Shown: positions 21,970 through 27,940 of the stretch, one piece after another
How the letters are laid out: every line of letters starts with the position of its first letter
Numbering within the stretch: position 1 is the stretch's first letter
Assembly: GCA_002415855.1 (NCBI GenBank)
Contig: DIAS01000181.1
Span: 1-27,940 of the forward strand
DNA length: 27,940 nt
Source: Bacteroidales bacterium UBA5072
GTDB taxonomy: Bacteria > Bacteroidota > Bacteroidia > Bacteroidales > UBA10428
Direction: 5' to 3'
The notes under the pieces: model-generated
The model's database searches: none
The model's input: the letters and a program-made list of their open reading frames with translations, nothing else
What the model was told of the DNA's origin: nothing
Translations under genes and position numbers: made by a program

Positions 21970-24900
21970 ATGAAGAGATTGATTTGTGTCTTACAAATGT
22001 TGATTTTAGGGTCATCGATATTTTCAGCTGATCTTTCAAAAATAAAATTTGAGTACCTCACCGTGGATGATGGACTTTCACAGGGTATCATTGAGGATAT
22101 TATGCAAGATTCCCACGGATATATGTGGTTTGCCACACGTGACGGACTGAATCGCTATGATGGCCGTCAGTTCACGGTTTTCAGGAATGACAGGAACGAC
22201 CCGCACAGTCTGGTTTCAAACTGGGTGTTCGGTATTGCGGAGGACAGGAACGGGAAAATCTGGATTGGAACAGATGGAGGATTGAACCAGTATGATCCGG
22301 TGATGGATAAAATGACCCGGATAAGGACAAACCCTGATGATCCTGAGGCCTTTCACGGGGGAAGGGTACACAGCATCCTTGTAGATACTGACAGTACCAT
22401 CTGGTTTTCCACGATCAACGGACTGGTGCATTATTTTCCGGAAAAAGACAGATACAGGACCTATACACAGGACCCCGGCAAGCCCGGATCGATCAGCAAT
22501 ACAAGTGTATACAGTACTTTCGTTGCACACAATAATAAGCTCTATGTATGCCCGGTTTCGGATGTGATTAATGAATATGACAGGAAAACCGAAACATTTA
22601 AAGAAATCCCATACAGGCTGGCCCATTTCGGCAGCAACAATCACAAGTTCATCCAGGAAGACGAGCATGGTTTGCTCTACATTACTTCCGAATTCTCCGG
22701 GGTGCACATTCTAAATCCGGCAACCGGAGAATGCAGGCTGATAGATAAAAGTGAGGGAGGATTGTCAGCCGGGAGCATCAAGACCAGATGTTTAAATGTG
22801 AGACCGGATGAGATATGGATCGGCACCGATGGCGGAGGTATCAATATCTATAATCCCCGAACAGGAGAAATTCAGTATCTGATGGTTGATACCCGGAATA
22901 ATTATTCCCTGAACGCCAACTCCATTTTCAGGATGTACCAGGACAAGGACAAGAATATATGGGTTGGCCATTTTGGGGCCGGGATCAGTGTATGGAAAAG
23001 GAACAAGGAGAAATTCACATCATATGCACACAGTCCCTTTAACCCCGAATCTATCAACAAAGAAGTGGTCTGCGGCATTTTCGAGGATTCACAGGGCAGA
23101 ATCTGGCTTGGCCAGGATGGCGGCGGACTGAGTCTTTTTCACGAAGACAGCAAATCATTCGAACATTTCAGGTCCAGGGCCGGAGACCCAGGTTCGCTGA
23201 CAACGGATGTGATCCTGACCATTCATGAAAGCCCTGACGGGAATCTTTTGCTGGGTACATACTCAGGAGGGCTGATGGTGTTCGATCCTGACAGCAAAAG
23301 GGTGATCAAAAGCTATAACGTGAGTAGCGGCATGTCCTCCACCAATGTCTGGACGATCCTGAAGGACAGCAAAAAACGTTATTGGTTATCCATGCTTGGC
23401 TCAGGATATAGTCTCTTTGATCCGGTAAACAGTACATTCGAAAACTATACTGAGGGCACTGAAAGCCTTGCCTCCCCTTCCAACGTGGTGATGCATATTA
23501 CAGAAAATCCTGATGGAAAGATATGGTTCGGTACCGAGAACAGGGGAATATTCGTGCTGGATTACGAAAAGAAAACCCTTAAAACTTATGTTCACGACGA
23601 AAATAACAAGAATTCCCTCTCATACATCGATGTAAAATCAATTGTTTTTATCGACAATTATGCCTGGATCGCAACAAATGGAGGCGGTTTGAACAGGCTG
23701 GATCTTGAGACCGATTCCTTCAGGGTTTATACCATCAATGAAGGTTTGTCATCCAATGCACTCATGGGTTTGCTTAAAGACAGGAATAACAATCTATGGA
23801 TCAGCAGTACCCGTGGTCTGATGCGGTTTGATCCCCGCACTGCCAGGGTTGAAATATTCGATAAATCACAGGGTATCCAGGGTAACGAATTCAAATACAA
23901 TGCACAGACCCAGCTCAGAGATGGCAGGATGATGTTTGGCGGCGTAAACGGACTAACGGTATTTCATCCCGATAGCATCAAAAACAGCAGCATAAAACCC
24001 AGTGTTGTTTTTACAGATTTCATGATCTTCAGTGAACCGGCCATTCCCGGTGCCAAGGGATCACCCCTTAAAAAACACATCAATTTCACCGATTACATTA
24101 AGCTGAATTACAAGCAGTCGGTATTCACCATCGAGTTTGCCTCACTTGATTTTACTTCACCACAGAAGAACAGGTACATGTATAAAATGGAGGGGTTTGA
24201 TGAAGACTGGGTGGATGCCGGCAACAGGAATTTTGTAACCTATACCAATCTGGATGCAGGTAAATACACTTTTCTGCTGAAAGGATCGAACAGTGATGGT
24301 GTCTGGAATGAAACTCCCCGGAAAATCGTGATCAGGATCCGTCCACCCTGGTATACAAGCAAGCTGGCAATTCTGCTTTACCTGGTTGTAATTGTCATGA
24401 TGATTGTATATTACATCAAACAACGCGAGAAACAATCCATCCATGATAAGATGATCCTCCAGCAAAAGATACAGGAAGCGCAAGCTGAGATACAGGGAAA
24501 GGCCAGTGAACTGGAACGGCAGCAGGAAGAGCTTCGAAGACGTGATGAGGAAGAGAAGGACATCCGATTCCTGACGGAAGGGATTGCGCGGTTCAGTGAT
24601 ATTATCGCCAAGAAAAGGCGTAGTCTGGAAGATCTCTCCACAGGCATGATCTCCGAGCTGGTACGGTATATCGATGCTTCTGCCGGGGGGATATTTATCA
24701 TGGATGATTCAGATCCTCAACAAATTGTATTAAGAGCTGCAGGAGAATTCTGCATCAGTTCGGACAGCAAGAAGAATTTTAGTTTTGAATCCGGAGAAGG
24801 CAATATCGGTACCTGCTTTGTTGAAAAGCAGACAATTAAGGTCGACAACCTGCCTGATGGATATATTGTTCTTCGATCCGGCCTCGGCAAACTTTCGCTT

Positions 24901-25266
24901 CACCATGCCTTGTATGTGCCGATCATTCAGGACAACAGTTGTGTTGGGGTAATTGAGATAGCCTCTATCAAAAAGCTTCCCGACAATAAGGTTGCCTTTG
25001 TGGAGAAAATATCTGAATCACTGGCTTCGGTTATTACCATCATCAAAGCCAATGAGAAAACAAACGAGATGCTGGAGCAGAACAACACCCAAGCCGAAGA
25101 GCTCAGGGCTCAGGAAGAGGAGATGAGGCAAAACATGGAAGAGATGCTGGCCACACAGGAGGAATCACAAAGAAAGGAAAAAGAAATGGTTGCCCAGCTT
25201 GCTTTAAAAACAGAGCAGCTGAATAAGCTGGAGGAAGAGCTTAAAAAGCTGAAGAACAAGCAATAA
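21970..25266 (+). CDS. Propeller/Y_Y_Y/GAF sensor protein lacking a kinase
   Basis: This 1098-residue protein has a signal peptide (MKRLICVLQMLILGSSIFSA) and about a dozen two-component-propeller repeats (to about 670), for example GYMWFATRDGLNRYDG and GKIWIGTDGGLNQYDP. A Y_Y_Y domain (about 680-790), one membrane helix (about 797-815) and a coiled coil follow. A cytoplasmic GAF domain (about 885-1025) precedes a long C-terminal coiled coil with the QEEEMRQNMEEMLATQEE pattern. It has no HisKA, HATPase, receiver or HTH domain. It would sense a periplasmic ligand and signal through GAF or coiled-coil contacts to an unidentified partner. The start is set by the signal peptide, 66 nt after xseB. 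Confidence 0.9.
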   Translation: MKRLICVLQMLILGSSIFSADLSKIKFEYLTVDDGLSQGIIEDIMQDSHGYMWFATRDGLNRYDGRQFTVFRNDRNDPHSLVSNWVFGIAEDRNGKIWIGTDGGLNQYDPVMDKMTRIRTNPDDPEAFHGGRVHSILVDTDSTIWFSTINGLVHYFPEKDRYRTYTQDPGKPGSISNTSVYSTFVAHNNKLYVCPVSDVINEYDRKTETFKEIPYRLAHFGSNNHKFIQEDEHGLLYITSEFSGVHILNPATGECRLIDKSEGGLSAGSIKTRCLNVRPDEIWIGTDGGGINIYNPRTGEIQYLMVDTRNNYSLNANSIFRMYQDKDKNIWVGHFGAGISVWKRNKEKFTSYAHSPFNPESINKEVVCGIFEDSQGRIWLGQDGGGLSLFHEDSKSFEHFRSRAGDPGSLTTDVILTIHESPDGNLLLGTYSGGLMVFDPDSKRVIKSYNVSSGMSSTNVWTILKDSKKRYWLSMLGSGYSLFDPVNSTFENYTEGTESLASPSNVVMHITENPDGKIWFGTENRGIFVLDYEKKTLKTYVHDENNKNSLSYIDVKSIVFIDNYAWIATNGGGLNRLDLETDSFRVYTINEGLSSNALMGLLKDRNNNLWISSTRGLMRFDPRTARVEIFDKSQGIQGNEFKYNAQTQLRDGRMMFGGVNGLTVFHPDSIKNSSIKPSVVFTDFMIFSEPAIPGAKGSPLKKHINFTDYIKLNYKQSVFTIEFASLDFTSPQKNRYMYKMEGFDEDWVDAGNRNFVTYTNLDAGKYTFLLKGSNSDGVWNETPRKIVIRIRPPWYTSKLAILLYLVVIVMMIVYYIKQREKQSIHDKMILQQKIQEAQAEIQGKASELERQQEELRRRDEEEKDIRFLTEGIARFSDIIAKKRRSLEDLSTGMISELVRYIDASAGGIFIMDDSDPQQIVLRAAGEFCISSDSKKNFSFESGEGNIGTCFVEKQTIKVDNLPDGYIVLRSGLGKLSLHHALYVPIIQDNSCVGVIEIASIKKLPDNKVAFVEKISESLASVITIIKANEKTNEMLEQNNTQAEELRAQEEEMRQNMEEMLATQEESQRKEKEMVAQLALKTEQLNKLEEELKKLKNKQ

Positions 25267-25274
25267 TCATGCGG

Positions 25275-26870
25275 CTATTGGGTGAACAGTTTCACAATGA
25301 ATAGCAGTATGATCAGCAGCGAGAAGAAACAGGCTGTCCGTCCGATATAATCGCCATTTTTCACGTAGAAGGTGAGAGCATGATTTGCATTTAGGGTGCC
25401 CTTCACCGTTCCGCGTTTCCACCAGCCCAGCTTATTCATCACTTCCCCGCGTTGATTGATCAGGCTTGAAATTCCGGTATTGGCGGAACGGGCGATGCTT
25501 CTCCGTGTTTCAATAGCCCTGAGGCTGGAAAAAGAATTGTGCTGACGATAACCCGGAGTATTTCCCCACCAACCGTCATTGGTAACAACAAAAAGCAGAT
25601 TGGCTCCATTTTTAACATAGCCGGTGACAAATTCTCCGTAGACCGATTCATAACAAATGATCGGACTCACGCCGGTTGAATCTGCAGCTGAGAAAAAAAC
25701 GCCACGGTCATCCTGGGTTCCCCACCCGCGGAAAGTTCCGCCGAGCCTGACGGTGAATTTCTCGAGGAATTTCAGGTACCTGGCATAAGGCATTTTTTCA
25801 ACGCCGACTACCAGTTTTGATTTGAAATAGAACGGAACATGCCGGGTTGAATCAAGCTGTATCGCAGCATTAAAGCTTTCGTACTTCAACAGGGTGCCCG
25901 GGATATCACGTACGTTATCCGACAGCTTATCGCCTGGTTTGAACCGTTTATAGCACTGAATGCCCGGAACATAGGCTGCCCCCGGATAATCCCTTAGAAA
26001 ACTGCGTATCATCATGATATCGGGTACCTTTTCGATTTCATCCATCCAGATGTTATTGTTGATCGATGTCTCGGGAGCAACAAAATAATCCACCGTTGAA
26101 TCGGCTACTTTTGAAGCTTCGGTCAGTTGAACACGGGTCTGGTCAACACTGGGTATGGAAACGAATTTTTCATAAGGATCGATATTGGGCTGGATTACTA
26201 CGATTGTTTTAGGATCAGGAATCTCCCGATAAGTATAAAACCTCACCAGGGAAATGGCAATGGGTCCGGTAATGATTACGCCGATCAGGATAGCCTGCGC
26301 CAGAAGTCTCCTGCGGGGAATCTCAACCATAAAACCCTTGATTAGATTGAAGATCAGTACATTCAATACCAAAACCCACAGTGATCCTCCCAGTACACCG
26401 GTATACTCGTACCACTGGATCAGCCGGATGTTAAAGGCAAATCCATTCCCCAATGTCAGCCAGGGCCATGATATTTCCGAATTGTGGTAAAAATACTCCC
26501 AGGTGATCCAGAACAGGATCAGGCTGAAATACCCAATCTGCGGCCCCAGCCTTCGTTTTATGATGTGGAACAACAGCATCACCAGCGACCACATTAGGGT
26601 GTTAACCAATATGGCAGCAATGACACCGATCACTGTCGCATTCACAATCCACCATGTGGTAGCGGTGTTCCAAACGAAGAATGTAAGAACCGCGTAGCGG
26701 AAAAAAGCCCGGGAACCATATTCAGCTTTGCGCTGATCGAGGTCATCCTCGACAAACAGCAGGGGGACCAGGGCAATGATCAATACAAGTCCGTTTCCCC
26801 ATTCGTACCAGGCAGGTGTGAGAAGCAGGCCGCTTAACAGGGAGAAAAAAATACGTTTTCTTGTGTTCAT
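25275..26870 (-). CDS. lnt: Apolipoprotein N-acyltransferase
   Basis: This 531-residue membrane enzyme adds the third acyl chain to the N-terminal Cys of lipoproteins. Several N-terminal membrane helices (to about 210) carry a nitrilase-like domain with the catalytic triad E267 (VAPETSI), K352 (YFKSKLVVGVEKMPY) and C406 (PIICYESVYGEF). A final helix lies near the C-terminus. The ATG at 26870 is chosen because the TTG at 26918 is part of the predicted promoter. It is convergent with the propeller protein gene, with only 8 nt between the stop codons. Confidence 0.95.
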   Translation of the reverse strand: MNTRKRIFFSLLSGLLLTPAWYEWGNGLVLIIALVPLLFVEDDLDQRKAEYGSRAFFRYAVLTFFVWNTATTWWIVNATVIGVIAAILVNTLMWSLVMLLFHIIKRRLGPQIGYFSLILFWITWEYFYHNSEISWPWLTLGNGFAFNIRLIQWYEYTGVLGGSLWVLVLNVLIFNLIKGFMVEIPRRRLLAQAILIGVIITGPIAISLVRFYTYREIPDPKTIVVIQPNIDPYEKFVSIPSVDQTRVQLTEASKVADSTVDYFVAPETSINNNIWMDEIEKVPDIMMIRSFLRDYPGAAYVPGIQCYKRFKPGDKLSDNVRDIPGTLLKYESFNAAIQLDSTRHVPFYFKSKLVVGVEKMPYARYLKFLEKFTVRLGGTFRGWGTQDDRGVFFSAADSTGVSPIICYESVYGEFVTGYVKNGANLLFVVTNDGWWGNTPGYRQHNSFSSLRAIETRRSIARSANTGISSLINQRGEVMNKLGWWKRGTVKGTLNANHALTFYVKNGDYIGRTACFFSLLIILLFIVKLFTQ

Positions 26871-26915
26871 GAGAGATGGTAAGGAATATCTGGTATCTAA
26901 ACTATGCTGAAGTCG

Positions 26916-26945
26916 CAAATATATTTAAAAATTAATTGCCAGCAA
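26916..26945 (-). promoter_or_regulatory. Bacteroidota-type promoter of lnt
   Basis: On the minus strand, TTG (26945-26943) is followed, after exactly 19 nt, by TATATTTG (26923-26916), an exact TAnnTTTG match. The start site would be near 26909, leaving a leader of about 40 nt before the ATG at 26870. Confidence 0.65.
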
Positions 26946-26986
26946 TTCCCGGCACGGTTTCAGACTTTGCCAATCCTGAATCGTGA

Positions 26987-27940
26987 CTATCTGTAATTAT
27001 AATAAGCCTGGCATGCTCCTTCGCCCGATACCATGCAGGCACCGATCGGATTGGCAGGTGTGCAGGTCCTGGCAAACAAACTGCACTGATCAGGATTTTT
27101 CAACCCTCTTAAAACCTCGCCGCAGATGCAACCTTTGGGTTCAGGAACCGGCGGTACCTGCAGATCAAAATGATTCTCCGCATCAAAAGCACTGTATTCT
27201 TCACGGATTTTCATACCGCTGGCATCGATGGCTCCCAAACCGCGCCATGAATCGATAGCCGGTTTAAAGTAACGGGCGACCAATTCCTTCGCCCTGGTAT
27301 TGCCTTCACGGGTAACAGCCCGTTTGTACTGGATCTCCGTACCCTTACGGCCTTCTTCCTTCATTTTAACGAGCATGTAAACCGACTGCAGAATATCGGT
27401 TGGTTCAAAACCGGATACTACAACTGAAATGCCGAATCGCTCCTCCAATGTACGGTACATGTCGGCCCCCGCAACAGCAGTGACATGACCGGGACCAATA
27501 TACCCGTCAATGTTGATTCCCTGCTCAATGAGTGCGGCCATGGCCGGGGGCATCACTTTGTGCAGACTAAGCAGGTAAAAATTGCGGATTTGCAGCCGTG
27601 AAGCCTCCATCAAGGCAACCGCACTGGAAGGTGTAGTGGTCTCAAAACCAATTCCCATAAAAATAACCGGTCTGCCAGGATTTTCCCCGGCTATTGCAAG
27701 CGACTCAAGCGTTGAATAAACAATTCTGACATCTGCTCCCAATGCCTTTTCCTGGTTCAGACTTGAGGAAGATCCGGGAACCCTGATCAGGTCACCATAA
27801 GTAGTGATGATGATTCCCGGGATTTGTGCCAGCCTGATGGCCTTATCAATGGATTGACGATCGGTGACACAAACCGGGCAGCCAGGGCCCGACAATAATT
27901 CGATGTTGGCAGGCAGGAGGTGCTGAATTCCATACTTACG
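26987..27940 (-). CDS. hypD: [NiFe]-hydrogenase maturation factor HypD (5'-truncated by window edge)
   Basis: The last 317 residues of HypD are present. The open frame runs through the window edge without a start: 14 residues before LLSGPGCPVC read RKYGIQHLLPANIE, as in the family, so the apparent start near 27895 is false. HypD is the scaffold on which Fe(CN)2CO is assembled with HypC, using cyanide from HypE/HypF. Visible signatures are GPGCPVCVT (redox cysteines), FETTTP, GPGHVTAV, SGFEPTDIL and a C-terminal [4Fe-4S] cysteine set (CICGEVLRG, CSLFARTCTP, GACMVSGEGAC). Other hyp genes would be expected just beyond the right edge. Confidence 0.97.
   Translation of the reverse strand, partial: RKYGIQHLLPANIELLSGPGCPVCVTDRQSIDKAIRLAQIPGIIITTYGDLIRVPGSSSSLNQEKALGADVRIVYSTLESLAIAGENPGRPVIFMGIGFETTTPSSAVALMEASRLQIRNFYLLSLHKVMPPAMAALIEQGINIDGYIGPGHVTAVAGADMYRTLEERFGISVVVSGFEPTDILQSVYMLVKMKEEGRKGTEIQYKRAVTREGNTRAKELVARYFKPAIDSWRGLGAIDASGMKIREEYSAFDAENHFDLQVPPVPEPKGCICGEVLRGLKNPDQCSLFARTCTPANPIGACMVSGEGACQAYYNYR

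Noticed and set aside
26870..26918. TTG start for lnt
   Set aside because: The TTG is the end of an exact TATATTTG promoter box with a correctly spaced upstream TTG, so it should lie upstream of the transcript.

Overview
The window reads as chromosomal DNA of a Bacteroidota bacterium, probably an anaerobic or microaerophilic member of class Bacteroidia. The evidence is two secreted proteins with C-terminal type IX secretion (T9SS) sorting domains, Bacteroidota-type promoters (TTG, about 19 nt, then TAnnTTTG), a giant two-component-propeller sensor protein, a DnaK ending in VDFEEVK, and hypD for [NiFe]-hydrogenase maturation at the right edge. I found no rRNA, tRNA, insertion sequence, phage gene or CRISPR array, and no gene-free stretch longer than 300 bases.

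Region 1 (about 1-3560, minus strand) is the most interesting part. It holds an ArsM-like methyltransferase with a CCCC tail, an unlisted 32-codon Cys/Lys-rich ORF (2681-2779), a radical SAM/SPASM peptide-maturase-like protein starting 11 nt after it, and a thioredoxin/thioredoxin-reductase fusion. This looks like a candidate RiPP-type pathway, possibly linked to arsenic or thiol chemistry. Region 2 (3609-10258) is a divergent pair of units. An NtrC-type sigma-54 activator and its histidine kinase read leftwards. A periplasmic adaptor, a LolD/MacB-type ATPase, a small orphan protein and a TolC-like outer-membrane channel read rightwards. The gap between them carries a good -24/-12 promoter and an upstream perfect palindrome. 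No permease gene is present.

Region 3 (10257-14359) has an RluA-type pseudouridine synthase, panB, dnaK and the headless remnant of a TonB C-terminal domain, with two strong intrinsic terminators. Region 4 (14470-17724) has an NAD(P)-binding epimerase-like protein, a T9SS-exported cupredoxin, a four-helix membrane protein and a Tat-exported DUF362 protein. Region 5 (17885-25266, plus strand) is a tightly packed run: a MORN-repeat exported protein, a T9SS subtilase, xseA, xseB and a propeller/Y_Y_Y/GAF sensor protein with no kinase domain. Region 6 (25275-27940, minus strand) has lnt and the 3' part of hypD, which runs off the window.

A recurring structural theme is short tandem arrays with a 7-bp period (one has 8 bp) at gene borders. 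Each array has a different unit sequence, and three arrays are exactly five units (35 bp) long. Several arrays leak into naive ORF calls and create false N-terminal extensions. The start codons given here correct for that.
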